A stretch of 44,450 nucleotides of DNA from Marinobacter segnicrescens (GTDB lineage: Bacteria; Pseudomonadota; Gammaproteobacteria; Pseudomonadales; Oleiphilaceae), in contig NZ_FOHZ01000023.1 in assembly GCF_900111555.1 (NCBI RefSeq), positions 1-44,450 of the forward strand, given 5' to 3'. The position numbers were made by a program, and so were the translations under genes. The notes beneath the pieces were generated by a model. That model did not search any database. It had not been told where the DNA came from and saw only the letters and a program-made list of their open reading frames with translations. Of this stretch, positions 9,123 to 16,897 are shown piece after piece. Each line of letters opens with the position of its first letter. The stretch's first letter is position 1.

Positions 9123-9869
9123 CTAGCTCTTGATCACGCGCTGGACATATCTCACAAGAGTGGGATACTTTCGTAATTCCAGTTTCATTCTGTAACGAAT
9201 AAGTGCAATTTTCGAAAACCTTCTGGAGAGGCCTTCATTTATAGTGTACATGCAAGGATAACAGGTCCCACACGGTTTTCCCATAAATGGTGTATGACAA
9301 AACCAGGTCATCTCCATGATTTCTTGAAAATTCCATGTCCGGGTATGGTCCTCCATTTCAAGTTTGGTGAGGTTGAGAATGGGGAATACAAAATAGCGAA
9401 ATAATTCCGATATATGATCAGGCGAACTGGCTGACAATCGATATCCATCGTCTTCGGCTGGTTCGATAAAATCACTTACGTGGTCGTAAGCCTTGTCGTC
9501 TTTGTGAATACATAAATTCAGGTCATTCACTTCGAATTCCTTGCAATAAGATGCTAGGATAATGTATTGCGAGCCAAGATAGGATTCTTCGATAATCTTA
9601 CGATGAGCTTTGTGTATTTCCGGGCGTGAAGGTAACTGTCTAGAGTTTACTATTTTGGCGTCACTAATTAGCTCCCCGTATTTCTCGTTAAGTATGCTCG
9701 ATATCCTTTTTATCGTTTTGATTTCAATGTCAGTGGAGTCTCTGTTGTTGTCGATTATGTAGTGGGGGTTTACTGGACGCCCTTGTCTTACTAATTGAAT
9801 TACGCGGTAGGTTGAGTCCCAGCCCCCTGTCCAAAGTACGTTAGCAGGTTTTTGTTCTTGATTTTGCAT
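9123..9869 (-). CDS. QueC-like PP-loop protein with intact zinc site
   Basis: The 248-aa protein has a PP-loop, TGGWDST at 14-20, and four cysteines C191, C200, C203 and C206 (spacing x8, x2, x2), the same spacing as the zinc site of 7-cyano-7-deazaguanine synthase QueC. QueC converts a carboxylate to a nitrile through an adenylate with ammonia. Here there are no queC partners (queD, queE, queF), and the gene lies inside an exopolysaccharide block, so its substrate is probably not deazaguanine. ATG 9869 is chosen over TTG 9881 because it is an ATG with GAGAG upstream. The gene is strikingly AT-rich, suggesting transfer. It is the third PP-loop ATPase of the cluster. Confidence 0.75.
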   Translation of the reverse strand: MQNQEQKPANVLWTGGWDSTYRVIQLVRQGRPVNPHYIIDNNRDSTDIEIKTIKRISSILNEKYGELISDAKIVNSRQLPSRPEIHKAHRKIIEESYLGSQYIILASYCKEFEVNDLNLCIHKDDKAYDHVSDFIEPAEDDGYRLSASSPDHISELFRYFVFPILNLTKLEMEDHTRTWNFQEIMEMTWFCHTPFMGKPCGTCYPCMYTINEGLSRRFSKIALIRYRMKLELRKYPTLVRYVQRVIKS

Positions 9870-9993
9870 GTCTGCTCTCAATTAGTTGGTGTAATGTCTG
9901 GCAGAATGTTTTAATAATCGTATGGGGGAGCGTCTGCCGGAAGCTCCAAAATATATTATGTCATTATTTATGGACAGCTCATGCTTTGATGGA

Positions 9994-11367
9994 TTAAGGC
10001 ATGACGCGAGTTTCTTTTTTTTCGTAGGTCCGGATGACATTCCTGAACTTTCCATTCTTGCCTCGAGGTATTTCTGGTGTTCGTTTTATTGTAAATGATA
10101 GTCCCTGACCTACCCTTTGCTGAAAGTTCTCTGTTATCTGTCTTTCCGTCCCTTCAGGGACTGGCGATTTAACCACAATGTAAATTGTGCAGTGGTCGAT
10201 CGCATCCTGCACGATTTGCGCTTCAACCAGCTCTTTGATGCCTTTAAATACATGATCAAGGCGCCCAACTCTGCGACCGTCGGGCAATTCAATATAGTCA
10301 TCGACTCGACCATTAACCCTTGCCAGCGACTGGACGACCGTTGACGTGAGGTATTCCAGCGGCTCCGCCGTGTCGCCAACTTCATACCGTAGTAACGGCA
10401 TTACGTCGTTTGTCAGGGTGGTGGCCAGCAGACGGTGGTCTGTTGGTTCAGGGAGGACTTCTGTTATACCGATGACAGGGTTCAGGCGATAACGTTTATC
10501 TGCTTCCTGGCCGGCAAACAATACATACTCCGCAGTGCCATAGTAGTCGAATACCGGGCAACCGAAGACACTCTCAATCTTGTCCCGCTGCCAATCCAGC
10601 AAGGTTTCCGAGTTCGTTATGATGGCTGCGGGCGTGAAGCCGGGCCTCGTGTTGGTCATGAGGTAATAGTTGGCCAGGTCGGCGATGGCAGACGGATAGC
10701 CGATGAGTTCGGCTGGGCTGAAACGATCCAGCTCCCTGGCATAGTCCGGAAATGTTGTGGATTTCAGGTGATAGCTGGAGAATAGCCGTTGGTTTTCAGC
10801 CCGGTTAATCCTTGAGTAGGGCGGCCTGAGTTGCGAAGACGGTTGGATCATCCTGCCGGCAAAGGTCGCCCTGGGCGCGCCAAACGGAATTCCATGGACT
10901 TCTTCGTGGTCTACGACCAACGCCATGGCAAGCTTATAAGTGTATTCGTTGACCTCGAGCTCAAGCGGCGACCCTGTGCTGCCGCTGGTGTTCTGCAACA
11001 TGAACCTCTTGCCCCTGCTTGACCTGAAGTTGTCCGGCTGCGCTTTGAGAGTGGCTTTGGTCAGTATGGGTAGTTTGGTGAGATCCTCGACACTGGTGAA
11101 ATCATTTTCGTGTAAGCCGTGACTGGCAAAGAGTCGCTGATAGTAGGGAACGGTCTCACGACAGTGTTTTACCATCTGGTGCAGACGCTCAGCCTGGTGA
11201 GCCATGGTTTGTTCCGGTGTCCATGTCCTTGACGCCTTTACTAACTGGAGAATGTCACTGTAGATTCCGGAATAGCGTTTCCGGTATAGACGCCGGCCAT
11301 AAGCCGAAACCAGCAGGTTCTGCAGCCATACCGGAGAAGCGTTGTAGAGGTTCTCCTTCACAGACAT
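9994..11367 (-). CDS. CapK/PaaK-like AMP-forming ligase
   Basis: The 457-aa protein belongs to the adenylate-forming superfamily close to phenylacetate-CoA ligase and CapK. It has the nucleotide-binding TSGSTGSPLELE at 127-138, DYYGTAE near 285 for the A5-type motif, and EVGDTAE near 335. CapK-like members occur in capsule and exopolysaccharide loci, where they are thought to activate acyl groups. The C-terminal KRTPEIPRGKNGKFRNV includes the lysine region used in the second half-reaction. The ATG at 11367 overlaps the stop of the upstream acyltransferase by 10 bp, which indicates translational coupling. It probably activates the acyl group that the acyltransferase or the amide ligases transfer (inference). 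Confidence 0.85.
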   Translation of the reverse strand: MSVKENLYNASPVWLQNLLVSAYGRRLYRKRYSGIYSDILQLVKASRTWTPEQTMAHQAERLHQMVKHCRETVPYYQRLFASHGLHENDFTSVEDLTKLPILTKATLKAQPDNFRSSRGKRFMLQNTSGSTGSPLELEVNEYTYKLAMALVVDHEEVHGIPFGAPRATFAGRMIQPSSQLRPPYSRINRAENQRLFSSYHLKSTTFPDYARELDRFSPAELIGYPSAIADLANYYLMTNTRPGFTPAAIITNSETLLDWQRDKIESVFGCPVFDYYGTAEYVLFAGQEADKRYRLNPVIGITEVLPEPTDHRLLATTLTNDVMPLLRYEVGDTAEPLEYLTSTVVQSLARVNGRVDDYIELPDGRRVGRLDHVFKGIKELVEAQIVQDAIDHCTIYIVVKSPVPEGTERQITENFQQRVGQGLSFTIKRTPEIPRGKNGKFRNVIRTYEKKETRVMP

Positions 11368-11993
11368 TGTTCACTGGCTCCTGCGGCCCTGTCGACAGGG
11401 TGAGTGTCGTATCGGTTTCGGATGACCCGCGCAGGATTGCCGGCGACAATATCGCCAACTCCGAAAAGCCGGGTAACCACTGACCCTGACGCAACTATGG
11501 CCTTGGCAGGAGTTGGTGCCATTATCACTGCCTGATTACCGATCCAGGAATCGGCACCGATCTCAATTTTTTCGAAGGTACCGGCCTGGTCCTGAATGGG
11601 AACATCAAGGTCATTAAACTGATGCTGCCTGCTGCCGCTCAGGATATGCACACCACTACCGATCAGTGTGTTCTCACCAATTGCACACATTCCAATATTG
11701 CATTGCGGACCGATATAGACGCCTTTAGCGATACTCGTATTCCGGTGGGACAGTATCGTAAGAAACCCGATGGAAATGTCGTCTGACGTGTCGGGGCAGG
11801 ACAGGTGATAGAAGCTTGCTCTGAGGTAAACGCCCACCTTGCCCGGAACAAGGCTCAGCCCCTGAGAGAAGGAAGCAAAACAGCTGTCGCTTTTGCCGAG
11901 CATGCTCACCAGCCGAAAGAGCAGGTATAACGGTAACGCGAGCAGGAGAAAGCCAACCTTGGCCACGCGCTTGGCTAGTGTCCTGGCTGTCAT
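11358..11993 (-). CDS. Left-handed beta-helix acyltransferase (serine acetyltransferase/WbbJ-like)
   Basis: Repeated hexapeptide units (ISIGFLTILSH, KGVYIGPQCNIGMCAIGENTLIGSGVHI, EIGADSWIGNQAVI, IVASGSVVTR) followed by GDIVAGNPARVIRNR are diagnostic of LbH acyl/acetyltransferases. A hydrophobic stretch near the N-terminus (FLLLALPLYLLFRLV) could be a membrane anchor. I start at ATG 11993 (211 aa); the frame extends upstream to a GTG at 12080, but that extension looks non-coding and neither start has a convincing ribosome site. It likely O- or N-acetylates a sugar of the polysaccharide or its lipid-linked precursor. It overlaps the CapK-like gene by 10 bp. Confidence 0.85.
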   Translation of the reverse strand: MTARTLAKRVAKVGFLLLALPLYLLFRLVSMLGKSDSCFASFSQGLSLVPGKVGVYLRASFYHLSCPDTSDDISIGFLTILSHRNTSIAKGVYIGPQCNIGMCAIGENTLIGSGVHILSGSRQHQFNDLDVPIQDQAGTFEKIEIGADSWIGNQAVIMAPTPAKAIVASGSVVTRLFGVGDIVAGNPARVIRNRYDTHPVDRAAGASEQCL

Positions 11994-12253
11994 GACCGGC
12001 CACGTCTTGTGTCTGAAGACAGGTTGGGTGATTGCACAGCCAGGTGCAATGGGTTGCAGCCGCTTGGTGTAAGTGCACACGCAATGATCGGGATCGCGTC
12101 GGTTCTCAGCATGTCAGTTACTTCCAATTCCCTATGTACTGACGAAGAATACTCTGCTTGGAAGTTACATAATGTCACATCCGAGGTGGTTTTTGCGAGT
12201 ATTTGAGATCTTATCCAGGGGATAGATTGCGAACTCCATCAGGAATAGCCATA

Positions 12254-12409
12254 TCACTCTATCGTGTGCCTGACTGGGTCGGAAAGGGCGCTCTCCGCTC
12301 CATCCGGTATGTCGTCACCATCGCTGTCTGGATTGTTCGGGCTGAGACCGACGCCTTGTGTTCCATCGAAACCGACAGTTAAAGGGGTGTAAGTTATTCC
12401 GACAGGGGC
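12254..12409 (-). pseudogene. Remnant of a thrombospondin-type-3-like calcium-binding repeat protein
   Basis: In the roughly 430 bp between the flippase and acyltransferase genes, the minus strand holds a 51-codon open stretch from just after a TGA at 12410-12412 to a TGA at 12254-12256. Its middle reads GLSPNNPDSDGDDIPDGAES, the Asp-rich calcium-binding pattern of TSP type 3 repeats, common in secreted PEP-CTERM-like proteins. There is no start codon, signal peptide or sorting signal. It is best read as the 3' scrap of a lost surface-protein gene. The rest of this gap (11994-12253 and 12410-12426) shows nothing else I can support. Confidence 0.6.
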
Positions 12410-12426
12410 TCATCTGCTACGGACTT

Positions 12427-13884
12427 TTAGTTTCGGTATTTTTCGATCATGGGACGGATAAGTGACATGAGCTGTTGCCACTCTGTTGTCTGGCGGAGAA
12501 ACAGCATCGCAAGGGCTACCGTTGAGATCGCAGCCAGCAGGACGAAAACCGTACCGCGCACCAGAAATTCCACTAACGGCAGTTCCCATGGTACGTCCAT
12601 GCTGATAGTCACCAGGGCACTCACCGTGGAGCCAAGGGCCGTCGGCAGGCAGAGTAGCAGCAGGTGTCCGGCACCGAACCGAGTCTGTCGCTGGAGAATG
12701 AGTAGCAGCACCCCGGTGGTCGCCACGGCGAGCCAGCCCCGCGCCCAGGCCATTGTGTTAAGGCTGTCTGTAGCGAACCAGTACAAGGTGGCCAGGATTA
12801 TCGTCGTAGAGGTTAAATCGAACCAGAACAGTCCCTTGACCTTGCCCTGCGCAATAACGGCGTCGCTGATCAGCGAGAACAGACAGAAGGTAAAGAAGAA
12901 CAGTCCGAAAGGCTGCAACAGGGGCGCGAATTCTGTCCACTGGGTGCCCAATAGAACCCGCACTATAAGCTCTGGATAGAGCATGATGAATACGGTGATG
13001 GGCGTCAGCACAGTAATCATCAAGGCCAGGCTGAAGCTGACCCGGTACGCAAGGTTCGTGCGAGATTCGCGGCTTTGGGCGATGGCGGCCAGCAGGGGTT
13101 CGCTCATGGGAATAATAGCGGACAATGCTGGCAGCAGGCTTACCTCTCTTACCAGGTTGTAGCCGCCGAGCGCGGTCGTGCCGAAAAAACGTGACACCAG
13201 CAGGTTGTCTACCTGAGAGCGGGTAAAACCGACAATCCCCCGCAAAAGGAGCCATTGAGAAAAACCCCATTGCTGCCGAAAACGGCTGAGTGTCCATCGG
13301 GGGCGATGACGGTCCACCCGGTACGAGCCCACAGCGAGTACCGCCGCCGAGACGAGATTGCCGGCAATGATGGCCCAGTGGCTGGGGTCGATGAACGCAA
13401 TGGTGATTACTGTCATGAATGACAGCCCCTTCTGCCAGAGCGTGAGCCGGAACAGGGGGCGGTAGTTGATCTCCCGTGCCAGGCGCATCATGCCTGGTGT
13501 TCTCAGTGCACGTATCGGCAGGGCTAAGGCGGCAACCGCCAGGGCCGCGGTCAGGGCAGGCTCATCAAACCATCGGGCCAGGGCGGGAGAGCTCGCAATA
13601 ACCAGTACCGCCAGGGAAGACTTGATCAGGATATCCATGCTCCAGGCGGTATCAAGGTCTTCGTCATCGAGGGTTTCTTTCTGAACGATGTATTGCCTAT
13701 TGCCGGTTTCCACCAATAGTTCGAAGAACTGCAAGGCAATGGTAACGAGCGCAACGATGCCGAAGTGCTCCGGCGCTAGCAGCCGGGCAAGGATGAGGGT
13801 GCTGATGATACCCAGCCCCCGCTGCACAACCTGAATGCCGAAAAGCAGGCCAGCACTCTTGAGTACCTTCAGGCTGGCCGACAT
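12427..13884 (-). CDS. Wzx/MOP-type polysaccharide flippase
   Basis: This 485-aa, very hydrophobic protein has about 12-14 membrane segments. It has the N-terminal pattern of the polysaccharide-transport flippases: GIQVVQRGLGIISTLILAR near 17-35, LAPEHFGIVAL near 36-46, then ETGNRQYIVQ and RQQWGFSQWLLLRG. It would flip the undecaprenyl-linked repeat unit across the inner membrane. Its ATG lies one base after the exosortase stop codon, so the two are surely cotranscribed. No polymerase (Wzy) or chain-length regulator (Wzz) is seen nearby, which is odd for a Wzx-dependent locus. Confidence 0.88.
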   Translation of the reverse strand: MSASLKVLKSAGLLFGIQVVQRGLGIISTLILARLLAPEHFGIVALVTIALQFFELLVETGNRQYIVQKETLDDEDLDTAWSMDILIKSSLAVLVIASSPALARWFDEPALTAALAVAALALPIRALRTPGMMRLAREINYRPLFRLTLWQKGLSFMTVITIAFIDPSHWAIIAGNLVSAAVLAVGSYRVDRHRPRWTLSRFRQQWGFSQWLLLRGIVGFTRSQVDNLLVSRFFGTTALGGYNLVREVSLLPALSAIIPMSEPLLAAIAQSRESRTNLAYRVSFSLALMITVLTPITVFIMLYPELIVRVLLGTQWTEFAPLLQPFGLFFFTFCLFSLISDAVIAQGKVKGLFWFDLTSTTIILATLYWFATDSLNTMAWARGWLAVATTGVLLLILQRQTRFGAGHLLLLCLPTALGSTVSALVTISMDVPWELPLVEFLVRGTVFVLLAAISTVALAMLFLRQTTEWQQLMSLIRPMIEKYRN

Positions 13885-13885
13885 T

Positions 13886-15313
13886 TCAGCGGGCTGCGTC
13901 CAGGGTCAGGTTGTCCAGTGCTGTCCTCACCCGCTGGACAGCGCTGTCGCAGCTCCGTGGTGCACAGATACCCTGCACTGAAATGAGCGCAAACCGGTTC
14001 TCACCGGACAATGTCGCGGGTATCTGCAGGAGCTTGGCTTTGGTGTAGCTTGTCGTGGTGTAGGCGCCCACCTGGAATCGCTCGGCGGTAACGACCTGAC
14101 GGCGCTCAGTCAGGTGCTGGTAAACGCGAACGTTACTTCCGTAACCTGCATCCTGGTCGGTGCGAAACCAGTTGCCGGATACTCGTGGCGGCAGGTAGGG
14201 TACCAATTTGTCCCCTCGTTCGGTGTTGCGGGTTTGGGCCAGGGAAATCCAGGTGGTTTGTCCTGCACTCCATACTTCCTGGCTCAACGTCTCCGGTAAG
14301 GTTATCTTCAGTGGCAAAGCCTCCGGGTCTGTCTTTACGAAACCGGGTACAGCCAAGGCCCAGGCTGGACTGCCTGAGGCCCGTGAATGCGCCAGGCTGA
14401 CACCCAGTGGCCCGACCAGGAACGCCGCAACAACCGCGACGAAACCCATTTTGAGCAAATGGGGAGGGGCGCCGTCCGGCGTCCCCTCGCGGCGTAGGAC
14501 AGGTGCCAACCACATAATCGGAATGACAAAAGCTGCGTAGATAGCCCACCCGAAGGTTTCGTGGTCTGCTACCAGGCTACTTTCCATATCGCTTTGGTAG
14601 GCGATAACCACCAGGGCTGTAATACGTACCCAGTTCACCACCAAAGCAACGCTGGCGCCAACCGAGAGGGCCACAAGCCAGCCCTTCCAGCGAAAGTCGT
14701 TGAGTATGGCCATCATCATTGCCAACAGGAGGGAGATGGCAAAGTAGCGGATGCCAGAGCAGCCATCAGCGATCACCAGGCGACCGTAGGGCAGGGTTAT
14801 GTTGGCGCCTTCGATGAGTGCAGTGATGCCCATGCCAGCGACCAGCTTGGTAACCACTGCCGTCGCCAGAACGACAAGGTGCGGCACCAGGTCCGACCAT
14901 ACCGGCAGGGACAATCCGAATAACAATACATAGGGCAGAAAGCGCAGCATCGCCTTTGCTCCAAGAAGCGCCCAGGCCAGAGCGAGCAGCCCCGCAGGCA
15001 ACATCAGGTAGGTAAGGGTGTCGATGCGTACCAGTTCCAGCAATGCCCAGGCGACAACTGTTGCGAGCAATGACAGGCTCCCGAGTACTGAGAAGCTACG
15101 TCGCGCCCGGTTCTCAAGTGGGGGCGGCGGGTGAATCAGCAGGAGTCCGATAAAAATGGCGAACGTGGGAAGCCCGTGGGCAAGCACCTGCTCCCATTTC
15201 AGCCATTCGCCGACCAACCGGAACCAGGTCGGCCAGAACAGCGCAATGGCTATGGCGGTTACTAGAAGATAGGGGCGTGCGAGAGGGAACTGATCCAGTG
15301 TTTTCCTTAACAT
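13886..15313 (-). CDS. Exosortase with fused EpsI-like C-terminal domain
   Basis: The 475-aa protein has about eight membrane segments in residues 15-310. The three exosortase catalytic residues are in place: Cys185 in ADGCSGIRY, Arg230 in NWVRITAL and His251 in DHETFGW. After the last segment, residues 320-475 form a soluble region resembling EpsI (GNWFRTDQDAGYGSNVRVYQ, then an ending with two Cys). Exosortases cleave PEP-CTERM proteins in the inner membrane and hand them on for attachment, probably to exopolysaccharide. Its substrates lie just upstream (15574-21578). The ATG at 15313 has only a weak ribosome site. Which Xrt subtype it is cannot be settled from sequence alone. Confidence 0.92.
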   Translation of the reverse strand: MLRKTLDQFPLARPYLLVTAIAIALFWPTWFRLVGEWLKWEQVLAHGLPTFAIFIGLLLIHPPPPLENRARRSFSVLGSLSLLATVVAWALLELVRIDTLTYLMLPAGLLALAWALLGAKAMLRFLPYVLLFGLSLPVWSDLVPHLVVLATAVVTKLVAGMGITALIEGANITLPYGRLVIADGCSGIRYFAISLLLAMMMAILNDFRWKGWLVALSVGASVALVVNWVRITALVVIAYQSDMESSLVADHETFGWAIYAAFVIPIMWLAPVLRREGTPDGAPPHLLKMGFVAVVAAFLVGPLGVSLAHSRASGSPAWALAVPGFVKTDPEALPLKITLPETLSQEVWSAGQTTWISLAQTRNTERGDKLVPYLPPRVSGNWFRTDQDAGYGSNVRVYQHLTERRQVVTAERFQVGAYTTTSYTKAKLLQIPATLSGENRFALISVQGICAPRSCDSAVQRVRTALDNLTLDAAR

Positions 15314-15521
15314 GCTTCAACCAACTGCGTGCCTGGGTGGTGGTGCTTTGTCGACAAGCGGGGCTTTCCAGCCCTCCTGCTCAAGCACTCTTACTGTATC
15401 GGAAAATGATGATTGGTGCCGCCTGTTTTGACTATCTCTTTTTACCGTTCCGATTAGTTGGTGGTTATTCTTGAAAATTGCGGTTTAAGGCGCTGTAAAA
15501 AACTTCGACAGGCTGAAGAAA

Positions 15522-15548
15522 GCCGGGCGGCAAGGCCCGGTTTTTTTT
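15522..15548. terminator. Bidirectional-looking hairpin between exosortase and PEP-CTERM gene
   Basis: CCGGGC (15523-15528) pairs with GCCCGG (15535-15540), with eight T following on the plus strand. Read on the minus strand it follows the PEP-CTERM stop at 15574 and has a looser T/C-rich tail, so it probably ends that transcript before the exosortase gene. Confidence 0.6.
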
Positions 15549-15573
15549 CATGCTTGACAAGTCTGACCAGAGG

Positions 15574-16143
15574 TCAGGCCCTGCGAAGACGTGCTGCACC
15601 GAGACCCAGGAGGCCCATTCCGAGAAGGGCCAGTGTGCCGGGTTCGGGGACACTAGCTTCGCCTTTCCAGATCACGCCAGTCGCAAAGTTTTCGCTATTT
15701 GTTACCCAGAAATTCAGTCGTCCATCGCCAGCAACGATAAAGGACTCCCCTAAAAGATCAAGCACATTTATGGCCTGTGTCCAAGGAGCTGCGATCGAGT
15801 AATCTTCTGAGTTAAACACCGTTTCTCCTTTGCTCTTGATCATCAGGGTGTCATCGTACGATACATAGAGTGACGTGATGATGGCGTCAGTACCAGTCAT
15901 GTTCAGGTCTTCTTCCCAGATTCGATATTCTGCGTTATCGACCCACCAGCTATCGAAATCCTGGATCCAGGCTGCTCCATCGAGTGGTGTCCCGGTTGGG
16001 TCAATATAGGTGTCAACGGTTTGGTCGGAAAGCTCACAGCCTACGCACTCATCACCGAGGCTGGACATGAATGGCACAGCATGCGCCATGGAGGCGGTCA
16101 TGCTGAGCAAGGCTGCGCCTAACATCAAATTTAACACTCTCAT
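15574..16143 (-). CDS. PEP-CTERM surface protein
   Basis: From ATG 16143 the product is 189 aa, preceded by AAGGA at good spacing; an in-frame upstream extension to 16227 is not credible because it precedes the signal peptide. Residues 1-22 are a signal peptide (MRVLNLMLGAALLSMTASMA then HA). The C-terminus has the classical sorting signal: VPEPGTLALLGMG, a hydrophobic helix, then ARLRRA. It would be secreted through Sec, cut by the exosortase at the PEP motif and displayed on the cell surface or in the matrix. The body is acidic with no family I recognise. The paired Cys of ECVGCE just after the signal peptide could form a disulfide. Confidence 0.93.
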   Translation of the reverse strand: MRVLNLMLGAALLSMTASMAHAVPFMSSLGDECVGCELSDQTVDTYIDPTGTPLDGAAWIQDFDSWWVDNAEYRIWEEDLNMTGTDAIITSLYVSYDDTLMIKSKGETVFNSEDYSIAAPWTQAINVLDLLGESFIVAGDGRLNFWVTNSENFATGVIWKGEASVPEPGTLALLGMGLLGLGAARLRRA

Positions 16144-16207
16144 ATTTTTTTCCTTTTTCGTTGTGCAGTCCGGCAAAATGATTTGAAACAGAGGCTGCTT
16201 ACGCCAC

Positions 16208-16226
16208 TGACAGGACCTGCCTGTCA
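16208..16226 (-). promoter_or_regulatory. Inverted repeat upstream of PEP-CTERM gene
   Basis: TGACAGG and CCTGTCA (7-bp arms, 5-bp spacer) form a perfect inverted repeat about 65 bp ahead of the ATG at 16143. The position suits an operator, or a short hairpin in the 5' leader. No protein can be assigned to it. Confidence 0.4.
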
Positions 16227-16373
16227 AAATTTAAGCCAAATCAGGAATACGCCCTTAATATCAGTTATATGAATTGATCTGGCCGGCTGGAAAGAAGCGG
16301 TCTTTTGAGTATGTGTATAAGATATCGACACAAAAGCTCTGGCTCGACGTGTGTCGGAGCCTGTCAAAACCAA

Positions 16374-16406
16374 AAAAGCTGGAGGCCCGAGGGGTCTCCA
16401 GCTTTT
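16374..16406 (-). terminator. Rho-independent terminator after decayed PEP-CTERM gene
   Basis: AAAAGCTGGAG (16374-16384) pairs perfectly with CTCCAGCTTTT (16396-16406), giving an 11-bp stem with T-runs on both sides. It sits 25 bases after the stop of the PEP-CTERM remnant at 16431 and shows that a real gene once ended here. Confidence 0.85.
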
Positions 16407-16430
16407 AGTGTGCTCGAATGGCTTTGGAGA

Positions 16431-16688
16431 TTAAGCCCTGCGACGGCGGGCTGCGCCCAGACCAACCAGGTCCAGTCCAAGCAGAGCAATGGTGCCGGAC
16501 TCAGGTGCCGGGGTTGGATCTTCGCTGGAGAATCTGCCACCGTCGACGAAAATGGCAAAGTCGAAGATGGTGTCCTCAGCATCGGCAATGGCAATTGTCA
16601 TGCTATAGGTTTGGCCGCACCTTAGGGCGATCGGTAAGAGGGGGCAATTGTTGTAAGCGTGGTTGTCCAGCTGGGAAGCGTTTGGAAA
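16431..16688 (-). pseudogene. Decayed PEP-CTERM gene (3' part; choice-of-anchor-L-like)
   Basis: Minus-strand translation from an in-frame TAG (16689-16691) to TAA (16431-16433) gives 85 residues with no start. The first part, with RCGQTYSMTIAIADAEDTIF and FAIFVDGGRF, resembles the end of a choice-of-anchor L domain. It is followed by a linker, PTPAPESG, a hydrophobic helix with GLDLVGLG, and ARRRRA, a full sorting signal with PES in place of PEP. The 5' part including signal peptide and start is missing; the sequence beyond the TAG shows no coding continuation. The terminator at 16374-16406 is intact. It is therefore a truncated former exosortase substrate. A short expressed form starting at an internal ATG is possible but would lack a signal peptide. 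Confidence 0.75.
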
Positions 16689-16712
16689 CTATGTTGATAT
16701 ATACATGTACTC

Positions 16713-16743
16713 TAAGTGTGGGCGTCGAACAAGCTTACACTTA
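16713..16743. promoter_or_regulatory. Inverted repeat in the gap before the THxN PEP-CTERM gene
   Basis: TAAGTGT (16713-16719) and ACACTTA (16737-16743) are perfect inverted 7-mers with a 17-base spacer, about 155 bp before the THxN gene. It may be an operator. The rest of the 16,689-16,897 gap shows no convincing promoter. Confidence 0.3.
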
Positions 16744-16897
16744 ATGCTCCGGGTTGGCTTTGTGCTGTCGTTAATGCATTGATATGGCTGTTTGATTTCG
16801 TTGTGGTACGGGTTCTGCATGGTTTAGAGAGCGCTGATATCGATTGTCTGGTTAGAAGAAGTTTTCAGCGTCCACAACAAGCAAGGAGATCTGACCA

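Noticed and set aside
16228..16260. Sigma-54-like site TTGGC...TTGAC before the PEP-CTERM gene at 15574-16143
   Set aside because: The -24 GG and -12 are 10 bases apart, but the invariant -12 GC reads GA, so the match fails at a conserved base.
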